Positions 53,762 to 63,604 of a stretch of 64,000 bases of DNA are shown in pieces. Location: NCBI RefSeq assembly GCF_023273895.1, contig NZ_CP096883.1, positions 2,976,001 through 3,040,000 on the forward strand, read 5' to 3'. Position 1 is the first letter of the stretch. Each line of letters opens with the position of its first letter. This stretch comes from Sphingobacterium sp. PCS056. Its GTDB lineage: Bacteria; Bacteroidota; Bacteroidia; Sphingobacteriales; Sphingobacteriaceae. The notes beneath the pieces were generated by a model that worked only from the letters and a program-made list of their open reading frames with translations, was not told the DNA's origin and did not search any database. Both the position numbers and the translations under genes were made by a program.

Positions 53762-54301
53762 TTAGTCAATAAGATTTAAAGTTAAGTTTACGGCGATATC
53801 TGGAGTTCCGCCACCTAGTATTTGGTAGTTCTTATTGTTCCAATCTGCTGCTGTTACAGCGGATTTGCGTAAACCATGCATCAAGACAATTTTCATCGGA
53901 ATATTACTCGCGGTTTGCAATACTTTCCAATTACTTTGTAAACCGACTTGCTTATCCAAGTAGGTAAAGTTGATCTGTTCCTGAGTAGGACCTACGAAGA
54001 AAAATTGATGTTCATCTGCATCGTCAGCGATCTCTTGTTGAACCTCATGGCCATCAAAATCATATAATTTTAGATTCATATCGTAGTTTCCTTTTTTCAG
54101 ATTTAGGACCTTAGTTTCTTTATCTGTTGCATCTATACTAACAACTACTGATGCATTGGTGGTTTTTTCCGTAAATGTTAAGGTCATCGTTTTCATTTCC
54201 TCATTATCATGTTCGTGGACAGGGTCATCTTTCTTACATGAGTTGAAAAGGAGTACGGCTGCGACTAAGATTAATTTGCTGCTGTTAATGATTTTTTTCA
54301 T
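53762..54301 (-). CDS. Lipoprotein partner of the TonB receptor
   Basis: A 179-residue lipoprotein (LLFNSC, Cys ~22) with a short His/Asp/Glu-rich stretch after the anchor (VHEHDNEE) and a beta-rich body. I do not recognise a family. It begins 14 bases after the TonB-receptor stop and so shares its operator-controlled promoter. The acidic His motif and the metal-repressor-like operator suggest a role in metal capture at the surface; this is inference. Confidence 0.7.
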   Translation of the reverse strand: MKKIINSSKLILVAAVLLFNSCKKDDPVHEHDNEEMKTMTLTFTEKTTNASVVVSIDATDKETKVLNLKKGNYDMNLKLYDFDGHEVQQEIADDADEHQFFFVGPTQEQINFTYLDKQVGLQSNWKVLQTASNIPMKIVLMHGLRKSAVTAADWNNKNYQILGGGTPDIAVNLTLNLID

Positions 54302-54315
54302 GATCGTTATATTTA

Positions 54316-56643
54316 TTAAAATGTGTAATTGATTGTTAGTTGTACATTTCGGCCCACTCCGTGACTGTAATAACGGAATAGATCTGTATAAGATTTGTAT
54401 TTGCTATTCAATAGATTTTCCACCAGTAAGCGTGTCTGCAATTTATTGTTTCCGAGCAGGGAACCTAGGCTTATTGATCCATTTATTAATTGATATGCCG
54501 GCGGAGGAGAAGCCATTTCCATACTTGCGGTAGACATAAATTGCTTGGCATAAACCTCTTGGCCCAACGCAAATTTTAAATCTTTCATCCAGTTATGATT
54601 TCCTTTTACTAAATAGGCTATTTCATGGGTATAAGAAAGAGGAGGAATAAGGGGCAAATAATTATGATCATCTAAATTTCGCGCATAGATGAAAGAGGAA
54701 TTGGCACTATATTCTAAATTTTCTTTAATGAGGTATCTTCCTTGTATATCGATTCCTGTTAGTAGCGCATTGTTTTGGCTGTATTGCCAAATCGGAAAAG
54801 TACCTGAAAGATTTTGTATGTATTCAGAAGTGGGTTTCACATAGATGTAATGATTAATGAAGTTGGCATAGACATCGATATTTAAGAAATTTTTCTTTTC
54901 ATGAATATTTAAACTTGTGATCCATTTCAAACCTTTTTCTGCTTTTAAACTCGCGTCACCTCTTTCGTACCTTGCCGTACTTTGATGTATGTTTTGACTG
55001 TATAATTCTTGTGCAGAAGGTGCTCTCCATGCCAGTCCTAGATTTGATTTTAAAACCATGTGGTTATCGATAGAATAGGATACACCCAGATTGGTCGATA
55101 GGTTGTGAAATTGATTGTCTCCTCCATAAGGCTTACCATAGAAATCATATCCTGCCGCATCAAAGTTTTTGAAATCATAACGCGCTCCCAGTTCGTAAGC
55201 CAGTCGATTTCTTTGCCATTGGTAGATACCATATGCCCCGATGTTGACTGCACTATAATTAGGAATCAATGGTGTATTGAATGTGCCGACAACATTATTA
55301 TTGACCTGTGTCTGTGCTTGCAGTCCTGTGATGAGTTTTTGGTCGATACCTTCCACGGTATAGGATACATCTAGCGCATGCGAGCGCAAAATCATATCCA
55401 TGCTAGGAGTAGCACTGCGACCCGCCCGTCTTTTATCATATTCCTTGCGGTGATTGTTTTGGAAAGCATATTTTATGGATAATGTTTTGTCACTGCTCAA
55501 TTGTTGGTTATAGGCCAATTGAAGTACATCGTGTTTGACCTCTTGACGTGGCGCTTCGATACCGTATGAGAATCCGAATATTTCACTAGGGTAGGGACGT
55601 CCATAAGCAATACGTTCTTGAAACGAAGCTAAATCTCCGATATGGGTTGATGACAATATACCTGCTTCATTATGATATTGCTTATAGGAAACTTCAACAT
55701 TGGCATTCTTGTATTGATAATCAACAGCGGCATTTAAATTGTAAATGCGTTGTCCTGTATTGTTGAGGTAGTAGTCTGGAGTTTTTCTATTCCCACTTTT
55801 GGTATAATTTCCATTCAAGGTCCATTTTAAACCCGGGATAGGAGAATTACCTTCTAAGTTCAATGCTCCCTGCATACCTTTGCCATTGGTAAATCCATTG
55901 ACACTGATTTGTCCCCTAATACTATCAACTTTGTTCCAAGGTTTGGATGACAGTAAAACAGCACCACCTAAAGCTTCTCCTCCATATCGAAGGCTTTCTG
56001 CTCCCTTCAAGACAGTAATGGAGTGTGCTGCGTAAACATCAATTTCTGGTGCATGGTCATTTCCCCATTGTTGACTTTCTAATTTCATCCCATCATTCAA
56101 TATGGCTAAACGATTTCCATAAAGACCATTAATAATGGGCTTGCTGATCGTAGAACCTGTCTGTAGCAGCTGCACACCAGAAACTGTTTTTAATACTTCC
56201 GCTAAGGAACGGTTGCGGTTTTCGGATAATGACAACGCATTTACCTGCTGTGCAATTTGTGTTTTCGCGGCAGTTTGATAACCATACACTTGCGTTTCAG
56301 CAAGTTTTTTAATATCTCTTTTCAATCGTATGATAATGGGCTGATTGTCTTTTACATAGGTGGTGTCATTTTCATAACCCACTAATGAAGTTATCAACTT
56401 TAGCGGTAAGCTGCGCTCCGGGTTAAATTTAAATTCACCTGAAAAGTTAGTCGTTACAGGCTTTCTGTGGCCTTCATAGTGGATATTTGCGCCATGAATG
56501 GGGGCAGTGTTTCCCATGTCAATTACCTTTCCGCTTACCGTCCTTTGTTGTGCATATAAAGTATGAGAGGTACCTATGCTTAGAAGTGCCGGTACCATGA
56601 TAGCAAAAATGCTGAGTTGTTTTGTTATGCTTGATTTAATCAC
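54316..56643 (-). CDS. TonB-dependent receptor
   Basis: A 775-residue outer-membrane receptor: signal peptide (to ~LYAQQ, residue 33), a CarboxypepD-like domain (VSGKVIDMGNTAPIHGANIHYEG), a plug domain (~120-235; VLKGAESLRYGGEALGGAV) and a 22-strand barrel ending in a terminal Phe (QLTINYTF). The start is GTG at 56643, four bases after the -7 box, predicting a leaderless mRNA. Substrate unknown; the 18-bp inverted repeat covering its promoter and the lack of a SusD partner point to a metal chelate rather than a glycan. Confidence 0.9.
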   Translation of the reverse strand: MIKSSITKQLSIFAIMVPALLSIGTSHTLYAQQRTVSGKVIDMGNTAPIHGANIHYEGHRKPVTTNFSGEFKFNPERSLPLKLITSLVGYENDTTYVKDNQPIIIRLKRDIKKLAETQVYGYQTAAKTQIAQQVNALSLSENRNRSLAEVLKTVSGVQLLQTGSTISKPIINGLYGNRLAILNDGMKLESQQWGNDHAPEIDVYAAHSITVLKGAESLRYGGEALGGAVLLSSKPWNKVDSIRGQISVNGFTNGKGMQGALNLEGNSPIPGLKWTLNGNYTKSGNRKTPDYYLNNTGQRIYNLNAAVDYQYKNANVEVSYKQYHNEAGILSSTHIGDLASFQERIAYGRPYPSEIFGFSYGIEAPRQEVKHDVLQLAYNQQLSSDKTLSIKYAFQNNHRKEYDKRRAGRSATPSMDMILRSHALDVSYTVEGIDQKLITGLQAQTQVNNNVVGTFNTPLIPNYSAVNIGAYGIYQWQRNRLAYELGARYDFKNFDAAGYDFYGKPYGGDNQFHNLSTNLGVSYSIDNHMVLKSNLGLAWRAPSAQELYSQNIHQSTARYERGDASLKAEKGLKWITSLNIHEKKNFLNIDVYANFINHYIYVKPTSEYIQNLSGTFPIWQYSQNNALLTGIDIQGRYLIKENLEYSANSSFIYARNLDDHNYLPLIPPLSYTHEIAYLVKGNHNWMKDLKFALGQEVYAKQFMSTASMEMASPPPAYQLINGSISLGSLLGNNKLQTRLLVENLLNSKYKSYTDLFRYYSHGVGRNVQLTINYTF

Positions 56644-56647
56644 GGGT

Positions 56648-56655
56648 CAAAAATA
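56648..56655 (-). promoter_or_regulatory. -7 promoter element TATTTTTG
   Basis: Perfect TAnnTTTG match four bases before the GTG of the TonB receptor and directly abutting the operator. Confidence 0.65.
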
Positions 56656-56699
56656 CAACAATGTTGCATTATTTGAAAATTATAATGCAACATTGTTGT
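56655..56699. promoter_or_regulatory. Operator: perfect 18-bp inverted repeat
   Basis: Arms 56655-56672 and 56682-56699 are exact reverse complements, nine bases apart, each containing the near-perfect dyad CAACA-N-TGTTG (GCAACATTGTTG). They lie just upstream of the -7 box, where a bound repressor would block RNA polymerase. The layout is like the paired boxes of Fur/Zur-type metal regulators; the actual regulator is unknown. Confidence 0.7.
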
Positions 56700-56921
56700 G
56701 TTAAATTTTTAAAACCGTGTTATATGACTTTAAATCAATGCTTTTAGTCTGCTTGGATATCTGTTATATGAAGTTATGACATCCATCGTTAAGGGATAAG
56801 AAGATATCAAACTTTAGCTTTTTGAAGCGATATTAATTTTATTTAGTTTGATAAAATATCTAAAATAGCGTAGAACCAGGTTATAAATGCACTATTCTGG
56901 GTATAGGGGATCAAACGCTAT

Positions 56922-57827
56922 TTACGAACGCGGATGATATTGTGTAATCACACTTTGCAAATAGTCGCGGTCGATATGGGTGTATATTTCTGTCGTTGTA
57001 ATACTTTCATGCCCGAGCATATCCTGTACTGCGCGGAGATCTGCTCCCCCTTCGACCAGATGTGAAGCAAAACTATGACGAAAAGTATGGGGGCTTATGT
57101 TTTTTTGGAGACCAATTTTTGAAGCGAGATCCTTGATGACGATGAAAACCATCACACGGGATAGCGCAGCACCACGTTTATTTAAAAAAACGAAATCTTC
57201 TTGACCGGATTTGATTTTGATGTGCGCTCTTACTTCGTTAATATAGATTTTTAAATATTTTATCGCTTGACGACCAATAGGTATTAAGCGTTCTTTATTT
57301 CCTTTTCCTTCGACTTTGATAAATTCGATATCCAGGTATAAGTTCGAGATTTTCAGATTGACCAATTCAGATACACGAAGACCACAACCATATAGTACTT
57401 CTAGGATTGTTTTATTGCGCATACCTTCTGGAGTCGATAAATCGATCGCATCGATCAGCTGATCAATTTCTTGGATATTGAGGACGCCGGGTATTTTTCG
57501 AGCTATGCGAGGAGCTTGGATCAATTCGACGGGATTATTTTCCCAGTCGTACTCCAAGAGCAAGAAATTATAGAAAGTTTTGAGCCCAGATAAAAGACGT
57601 GACTGCGTAAATGGAGAGATACCAAATCCATTTATCCAGATCAAAAAACGTTGGATATCTTTACTGGTTATTTGCTGTACTGCCAGATTATTTTCTTCAC
57701 TATAAACTTCCAACTTGGAAACATCATTGAGATACGCTTCAATAGAATTTTCGGAAAGACCACGCTCAAATTTCAAAAAACGAGCAAAATCTCTTTTAAA
57801 ATGCACCCAATTATTTTCTTCTATCAT
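56922..57827 (-). CDS. xerD: Tyrosine recombinase XerD
   Basis: A 301-residue recombinase with a SAM-like N-terminal domain (RFLKFERGLSENSIEAYLNDV) and the catalytic domain: GLRVSEL (Arg), KGNKERLIP (Lys region), HTFRHSFASHL (His-x-x-Arg), MLGHESITTTEIYTH (His and Tyr). With XerC it resolves chromosome dimers at dif. Chromosomal rather than phage type by length and context; no att site is seen. A -7 box lies five bases before the ATG, implying a leaderless message. Confidence 0.93.
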   Translation of the reverse strand: MIEENNWVHFKRDFARFLKFERGLSENSIEAYLNDVSKLEVYSEENNLAVQQITSKDIQRFLIWINGFGISPFTQSRLLSGLKTFYNFLLLEYDWENNPVELIQAPRIARKIPGVLNIQEIDQLIDAIDLSTPEGMRNKTILEVLYGCGLRVSELVNLKISNLYLDIEFIKVEGKGNKERLIPIGRQAIKYLKIYINEVRAHIKIKSGQEDFVFLNKRGAALSRVMVFIVIKDLASKIGLQKNISPHTFRHSFASHLVEGGADLRAVQDMLGHESITTTEIYTHIDRDYLQSVITQYHPRS

Positions 57828-57832
57828 CGTGA

Positions 57833-57840
57833 CAAAAATA
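57833..57840 (-). promoter_or_regulatory. -7 promoter element TATTTTTG
   Basis: Perfect TAnnTTTG match five bases before the ATG of xerD. Confidence 0.65.
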
Positions 57841-57915
57841 CAACAGATTAATTGTACTTTCGAACATTAATTTTATAAAACAAACTAAATTAAAAACTTA
57901 AGGTAAATCAAAAAA

Positions 57916-60771
57916 ATGAGATTTATTAAACCAATTGCATTAACATTTTTGTTGCCAGCCATCTATTGTACGACCCCAAGTACAGCGGCAACAGCATTCC
58001 GTGCTGAAGCGAGAGCAATTTTAGCACAAGACACCGTCAGCTGGAATCAAAATCTTCCATTTGACAATGAAGTCGTTACAGGTAAACTGAAAAATGGTTT
58101 TACTTATTATATCCGTCGCAACGTGGAGCCTGAAAAAAGGGTAACCATGTATTTGGCTAATAAAGTAGGTTCAATTTTAGAAACAGACGAACAGTTAGGT
58201 CTTGCACACTTTTTAGAGCATATGAACTTTAATGGACTGAAGCATTTTCCAAAAAATGAATTAGTCAATTACTTGCAAAAAGCAGGTGTACGTTTTGGTT
58301 CTGACTTAAATGCCTATACCGGTTTTGATGAAACGGTGTACCAATTGCCCATTCCATCTGACGATCCAGAACTATTGAAAAATGGTTTACAAGTGATGCG
58401 CGATTGGGCGCAGGATGCTCTGTTATCTGACGATGAAATTGATAAGGAACGTGGTATTGTCATGCAAGAAATGCGTGGTGGTAGAGGAGTAGGTCAACGT
58501 TTGCAGGACCAATATTTTCCGATCGTTTTAAATGGTTCACGCTATTCCAAGCGCATCCCAATCGGTACAGAAAAAATCATTACGACTTTTAAACCGGAGA
58601 CTATCCGTCAATTTCACCAAGATTGGTACAGACCAGATCTACAATCGATCATTATTGTTGGTGATATCGATGTTAAAGATATGGAAGCGCGCGTAAAAGC
58701 CCTGTTTTCTGATTTAAAAACTCCTGCTAAAAAGTTGGAGCGTACCAAATACAATGTTGATTTATTGAACAAAAATCAATTTATTGCAATCACCGATCCT
58801 GAATTGCCGTACACGGTAGCTCAAATCATGATTAAAAGTAAATCCGAGAAAACAGTAACCGTAAAGGACTATAGAAAGGAGTTGTTGATTTCATCTTTTA
58901 ATACGATGGTGAGTGAGCGTTTTTCAGAAATTATGCAACAAGCAGATGCGCCATTTATGCAAGCTGGAGGTAGTATAACTGATTTCATCGCGGGCCTAGA
59001 TGTATTTTCGCTCATGGTGGTTCCAAAGCCAAATCAGCTGGAACTTGGTTTCAAAAAGATGATGACCGAATTTGAAAGAATTCAAAAGTTTGGATTTACA
59101 CAATCTGAATTGGATAGAGCGATCATAGCTATGAATAAAGCCAACGAAACCTCTTATGTGGAAAGAAGTAAAAAGAAATCGGATAGCTATGTTAATCGTT
59201 ATTTGAATAATTTTTTAAAGGATGATGCGGCTTTGAGTAACGATGACAGTTACAAAATTACGAAACAGCTTTTGCCGACATTGACATTGACAGAAGTGAA
59301 TGCATTGATTTCAAAATATTACACTGACCTGAATCGTGATGTCATTATCATGGGGCCTGAAAAAGATAAGGCTACTTTACCGACTGAGCAGATCATTAAT
59401 ACGTGGATAAAGGATGTGGAGGCTCAAAACCTGACAGCCTATGAGGACAAAGTATCTAAATTGCCGCTATTGTCTAAAGAGCCAATAAAAGGGACTATTG
59501 TTTCTGCAAAAGAGCTAAAAGATATCCAGGTAAAGGAACTGACGTTAAGTAATGGCGTGAAGGTTATTTTGAAACCTACTAATTTCAAAAATGATGAAAT
59601 AAGAATTTCTGCATTTAGTGAAGGTGGATCATCTCTATATCCTGATGCGGACTATTACTCTGCGAGTAATGCAGCAGGCTTAGTGGATGCAAGTGGGTTG
59701 GGACAACTGAATAATGTAGAATTGCAAAAATACCTGACAGGTAAAAATATTGGGATCACGCCTTATATTTCCGAACGATATGAAGGATTATATGGAAGTT
59801 CTGATAAAGAGGGATTAAAAAATGCCTTTGAATTGATTTATGGATATTTTACTGAACCACGATTGGACGATGATGTATATCAAAGTATCATTACCCGTAC
59901 TCTAGGAAGTTTGGAAAATCGTGATAGTAATCCATCGAATGTATTCTCTGATAAAGTAAAAGAAACACTTTATGGCGATAATGTCAGAAGGAAAAATGCA
60001 ACGGCAGAACTGGTAAAGACAATTGATAAAAATCGTGCTTTCCAAATTTATAAAGAACGATTTGCGGATGCATCCGACTTTACATTTACGATTGTAGGAT
60101 CTTTTACTGAGGAGGAAATCAAACCTTATCTAGAGAACTATCTTGCAGCCCTACCTAATTTAGGTCGTAAAGAATCTTATAAAGATCTGGGTATTGTGGA
60201 GCCGGCAAAAGGAAAACGTGTTGTTGTTCAAAAAGGTAAAGAGGATAAAGCTTCTGTACAGTTAGCTTATTATGGAGACTATACCTACTCTGAAGATGAA
60301 AATATAAATATGGATGCTTTGGAAAGTATCTTGACCATTAAATTATTGGAACGTCTTCGTGAAGCTGAAAGTGGAGTTTACAGCGTAGGTGCATCGGCTA
60401 ATTACGGTAAGTTGCCACGTGGTCGCTATACTTTTGGTATTGGTTTTGGCACCGCTCCAGATAAAGTCGATGTTTTGATAAAATCTGCGGTTGACGAAGT
60501 CGCTAAAATAAAGAAAAATGGACCTGTTAAGGAAGATATCGAGAAATTCGTAATCGAACAGAAACGTCAATTGGAATTACAGCTTAAAGAAAATGGTTTT
60601 TGGGTTGGATATCTTTCTGGATCATACCAAAATCAGGAGGATGTAACTGAAATTTTGAGAAAATTAGATGATCTAAATCAAGTATCCGTAGAAAGTGTAA
60701 AAGCTGTAGCGGATAAATACCTAAAAGATGATCGTATGTTCGAGTTTATTTTGTTACCCGACGCAAAATAA
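57916..60771 (+). CDS. M16-family zinc metallopeptidase (pitrilysin type)
   Basis: A 951-residue exported protease with a signal peptide (to ~TPSTAATA, residue 28). The inverted zinc motif HFLEH (H-x-x-E-H) is at residues ~93-97, and the third ligand in the helix RGIVMQEMRGG. The second half repeats the M16 fold without the zinc motif (inactive domain), as in the PqqL/YhjJ group. It probably degrades peptides in the periplasm. It is divergent from xerD and ends at a bidirectional terminator. Confidence 0.93.
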   Translation: MRFIKPIALTFLLPAIYCTTPSTAATAFRAEARAILAQDTVSWNQNLPFDNEVVTGKLKNGFTYYIRRNVEPEKRVTMYLANKVGSILETDEQLGLAHFLEHMNFNGLKHFPKNELVNYLQKAGVRFGSDLNAYTGFDETVYQLPIPSDDPELLKNGLQVMRDWAQDALLSDDEIDKERGIVMQEMRGGRGVGQRLQDQYFPIVLNGSRYSKRIPIGTEKIITTFKPETIRQFHQDWYRPDLQSIIIVGDIDVKDMEARVKALFSDLKTPAKKLERTKYNVDLLNKNQFIAITDPELPYTVAQIMIKSKSEKTVTVKDYRKELLISSFNTMVSERFSEIMQQADAPFMQAGGSITDFIAGLDVFSLMVVPKPNQLELGFKKMMTEFERIQKFGFTQSELDRAIIAMNKANETSYVERSKKKSDSYVNRYLNNFLKDDAALSNDDSYKITKQLLPTLTLTEVNALISKYYTDLNRDVIIMGPEKDKATLPTEQIINTWIKDVEAQNLTAYEDKVSKLPLLSKEPIKGTIVSAKELKDIQVKELTLSNGVKVILKPTNFKNDEIRISAFSEGGSSLYPDADYYSASNAAGLVDASGLGQLNNVELQKYLTGKNIGITPYISERYEGLYGSSDKEGLKNAFELIYGYFTEPRLDDDVYQSIITRTLGSLENRDSNPSNVFSDKVKETLYGDNVRRKNATAELVKTIDKNRAFQIYKERFADASDFTFTIVGSFTEEEIKPYLENYLAALPNLGRKESYKDLGIVEPAKGKRVVVQKGKEDKASVQLAYYGDYTYSEDENINMDALESILTIKLLERLREAESGVYSVGASANYGKLPRGRYTFGIGFGTAPDKVDVLIKSAVDEVAKIKKNGPVKEDIEKFVIEQKRQLELQLKENGFWVGYLSGSYQNQEDVTEILRKLDDLNQVSVESVKAVADKYLKDDRMFEFILLPDAK

Positions 60772-60786
60772 GGTCTTGTTAAAAAC

Positions 60787-60821
60787 AAATAAAGCTCCTG
60801 ATTATTTCAGGAGCTTTATTT
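60787..60821. terminator. Bidirectional terminator
   Basis: Perfect 15-bp arms (AAATAAAGCTCCTGA and its complement) with a TTATT loop, between convergent genes. Confidence 0.88.
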
Positions 60822-60853
60822 GCTTCAATATTTTGACTAAAAGAAACCCAGTA

Positions 60854-61315
60854 TTATTTTATTTTTTTAAAGTTGTAGAATTCTTCTAATTCTCCTTTGA
60901 TTTCTTTTCCCTCTATATCTAATTTCTTCATCATTCCTTCCCCAACTTTGTATTTGCTTTCGCCATCTTTCTCTTTTAAGATAATGGAGCCACCATCAGG
61001 AGTCCATGTGAAAGTCCCCGTTTCTTTGAAAGGTTTACCTTTTTCAAGATATTCTTCAGATTTTTCATATGTTCCGTCCATATTTAAAGTTAGGATAACA
61101 TGGATACCCGTACAGTCTGCGCAGGGAAGAGTGCCTTCATAAGTTCCCGCCCAATCCACGGAGTTTTTGGTATTGTGTTCATCGTAAGATACGCTATCTT
61201 GTTTACCAACAATGGTACTACTATCTTTACCGGAGCTTTCTTTCTGTTGTGTTTGACTGTTACAAGCCGAAAATATAGCTGCAATGACCAAGAGACTTAT
61301 GATGTTTTTTTTCAT
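60854..61315 (-). CDS. NlpE-like lipoprotein (copper homeostasis/envelope stress)
   Basis: A 153-residue lipoprotein (FSAC, Cys ~18) with a Ser/Gln/Lys-rich linker and the NlpE N-terminal barrel: WAGTYEGTLPCADCTGIHVILTL in pieces, containing the CxxC (CADC) of NlpE, and GTYEKSEEYLEKG. In E. coli NlpE signals to CpxA and relates to copper and surface sensing; no Cpx genes are nearby. Monocistronic. Confidence 0.88.
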   Translation of the reverse strand: MKKNIISLLVIAAIFSACNSQTQQKESSGKDSSTIVGKQDSVSYDEHNTKNSVDWAGTYEGTLPCADCTGIHVILTLNMDGTYEKSEEYLEKGKPFKETGTFTWTPDGGSIILKEKDGESKYKVGEGMMKKLDIEGKEIKGELEEFYNFKKIK

Positions 61316-61388
61316 GTTATTTTTATTCTATTAACCTGTAGAAATGTGTCTTTGAGATTTACACTTGAGTAAAGCTACAAAATAATTT

Positions 61389-61676
61389 TTATTTTCTTTC
61401 CGAGTGCCCCAAATCCTTATCGGGGTTAATGTGGTCCCTTATTAATTGTTTCAATTCCTTAACTTCCGGAAATCTACCCCTATCTTTACGGTCAAATAAA
61501 GGGAGCAGATCAATTGATATGGTATATTTTCCAGCAGTTTCACTTGGAATTAATAAGATCCCATGAATATCTTCTGTAAAAGTGCTTAACAGCTCCTGTG
61601 CCATATAAGCCGCCCGCAACATCCAGTTGCATTTTGGACAGTACTCAATTGAAATGGTTGGTTTTTGTGTGTTCAT
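61389..61676 (-). CDS. SelW/Rdx-family protein, Cys form
   Basis: A 95-residue thioredoxin-like protein of the SelW/SelT/SelH family: VSIEYCPKCNW-type start (here ISIEYCPKCNWMLRA) with the redox CxxC (CPKC) in place of CxxU, and LIPSETAGKYTISID, LFDRKDRGRFPEVKELKQLIRD as in the family. No selenocysteine codon is used. A redox role is likely; details unknown. It stands alone. Confidence 0.85.
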   Translation of the reverse strand: MNTQKPTISIEYCPKCNWMLRAAYMAQELLSTFTEDIHGILLIPSETAGKYTISIDLLPLFDRKDRGRFPEVKELKQLIRDHINPDKDLGHSERK

Positions 61677-61778
61677 AAATACGCAAGGTCGAATCTATAG
61701 CGAAGATAAGTGATTTTGTTTTTATATGTGTAGATTTTAAAATTTGACATTCAGCTCATGCTAACAGATCTTTGATCA

Positions 61779-62663
61779 TTAGCCAATTTTTAAGGAAGTC
61801 ATAGCCAGAGATCCTCCAACAGAGCTGTCATTAAACAAGAACAGATCGTCTTGTTTATCCTTTAAAGCTAGGCTGTAAATCAAGGGTAGATAATGTTCTG
61901 GAGTTGGAATGGCAAGATCAAATGCTTTTCCTTGATTTCTAAAGTCAATTAACGCATGGTGATTGCCCTCCATGATATATTGTTTCATTTTTTCCTTTGC
62001 TTCTAGTGCCCAATCCCAGGCAAAACCAGATTCGTTTAACTTATCCCACGCGACCATTCGTAGATTATGGACCATATTTCCGCTGCCGATTATTAAAACT
62101 CCTTTTTGACGCAAAGAAGCTAATTCTTTTGCAAGTTCGTAATGATATGATGCAGGTTGTGTATAGTCGATACTCATTTGAATAACCGGAACAGCTGCAT
62201 CGGGGTATAGATGTTTGACCACTGACCAAGCTCCGTGATCGAGGCCCCATTTGTTATCGAGCAGCACATCTGTTTTGGTAATAATCCTTTTGGTCTCCTG
62301 AGCTAAAGCTGGACTTCCCGGAGCAGGGTACTGCACGTCGAATAATGCCTGTGGAAATCCACCAAAATCATGAATAGTAGGAGGGTTTTCCATAGCGGTG
62401 ACAAATGTGCCCCGGGTTTCCCAATGTGCTGAAATAACAAGAATGGCAGTTGGTTTTTCAAATGTCTTCCCGATGTTTCGAAAGCCATCGACAAACTCAT
62501 TTTCTTCAATCGCATTCATTGGACTTCCATGACCTAAGAACAAAACTGGAAATTTTTCTGTTGCCTCAAAGTTTTGAGATAATTCTCTTAAGGAACTTAC
62601 TTTTAAAGCAGCTCCTGTTAGTGGTAATGCAGCCATAGCGGTTATAAATTTTTTTCTATTCAT
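61779..62663 (-). CDS. ygiD: 4,5-DOPA-dioxygenase-type extradiol dioxygenase (YgiD/LigB family)
   Basis: A 294-residue enzyme with an N-terminal signal-like stretch (RKKFITAMAALPLTGAAL). The zinc/iron motif begins FLGHGSPMNAI (His), then SAHWETRG (His), DHGAWSVVKHLYP (His) and GSGNMVHNLR (His). This matches bacterial YgiD, a ring-opening 4,5-DOPA dioxygenase. The signal suggests export, which is unusual for YgiD; whether it is a true signal is uncertain. A clear AGGAG is nine bases before the ATG. Confidence 0.9.
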   Translation of the reverse strand: MNRKKFITAMAALPLTGAALKVSSLRELSQNFEATEKFPVLFLGHGSPMNAIEENEFVDGFRNIGKTFEKPTAILVISAHWETRGTFVTAMENPPTIHDFGGFPQALFDVQYPAPGSPALAQETKRIITKTDVLLDNKWGLDHGAWSVVKHLYPDAAVPVIQMSIDYTQPASYHYELAKELASLRQKGVLIIGSGNMVHNLRMVAWDKLNESGFAWDWALEAKEKMKQYIMEGNHHALIDFRNQGKAFDLAIPTPEHYLPLIYSLALKDKQDDLFLFNDSSVGGSLAMTSLKIG

Positions 62664-62770
62664 TTTAGTACTCCTGATACCGATTCGCTAATTTGAAGTG
62701 ATTCGTTAATAAGTACAAATATCGGGGAGATTACAGGAGCGGGGTATTGTTTTTTGGAAAGAATGTTGTG

Positions 62771-63604
62771 TTATTTGGAAATAATGCTTTTCATGTCCGT
62801 TCTAAATTCACTAGGTGTCTGACTTGACTTTTTCTTGAATACATTTGTAAAATAAGCTTTATCGGTATACCCTAATTCAAAACCAATCTCCGATATGGTT
62901 TTATCTGTATTCATCAGCAAATTTTTAGCTTCAATTAATTTTCTGGTTTCAATAATTTCAGAAACACTTTGCTGTAATATCTGATGACAGATCAGATTGA
63001 GTCCGCGTGCACTCATGAAAAGTTTTTCTGCATAGAAATTCACGGATTCGGGACGATGATAATTTTCTTCTAGAATCGTTAGGAAATTTTTAAAAGTAGT
63101 ACTTGAGTTGGAAAGTGTCGGTAATCCTTCCGGATATTGTTTTCTGTATTCAGACTCGATCATGGTAAATAGCGTACTTAACAGTTGCCGAACAATTCCA
63201 AGATCACTTTGTCCTTCCTGCATCTCGTCGGCAATCATTTGAGCAATATGGGTTAACCTTTGAAAACAAGTTGAATATGTGATGCTAAAAGTAGCATGGT
63301 CGTGGAAATGATTATAAAGTTGAAAAGTGGTTTCGGGAATAAATTCACTTTTGAATCTTAAAACCCAAAATAAACATTTGCCCTCTGTCAGGTGGGGCTT
63401 CACACGATGTGTCTTTCCTTTGGTTACGAAACTGATAAATGGTGCTTCATAAATTTCAGATTTGAAATCAATAAAATGTTCTAATTTTCCTTCAAGGCCA
63501 ATAATGAGTTCTTCGAAATCATGCTGATGAATGTTATTCTCACTATGAGCGATGCGGTTTGCTTCTGCTTCATCAACTTGGTATATTTTGAAAATCTCCT
63601 TCAA
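62771..63604 (-). CDS. AraC-family transcriptional regulator
   Basis: A 277-residue regulator with an N-terminal cupin-like sensor (HQHDFEELIIGLEGKLEHFIDF) and a C-terminal AraC helix-turn-helix (TISEIGFELGYTDKAYFTNVFKKKSSQTPSEFR in pieces). The only usable start is TTG at 63604, preceded in frame by a stop. It lies 108 bases upstream of the YgiD-type gene on the same strand and is probably its regulator. Confidence 0.9.
   Translation of the reverse strand: MKEIFKIYQVDEAEANRIAHSENNIHQHDFEELIIGLEGKLEHFIDFKSEIYEAPFISFVTKGKTHRVKPHLTEGKCLFWVLRFKSEFIPETTFQLYNHFHDHATFSITYSTCFQRLTHIAQMIADEMQEGQSDLGIVRQLLSTLFTMIESEYRKQYPEGLPTLSNSSTTFKNFLTILEENYHRPESVNFYAEKLFMSARGLNLICHQILQQSVSEIIETRKLIEAKNLLMNTDKTISEIGFELGYTDKAYFTNVFKKKSSQTPSEFRTDMKSIISK

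Noticed and set aside
56922-57827. Phage or island integrase
   Set aside because: Length, motifs and lack of flanking att repeats, tRNA target or cargo fit chromosomal XerD.
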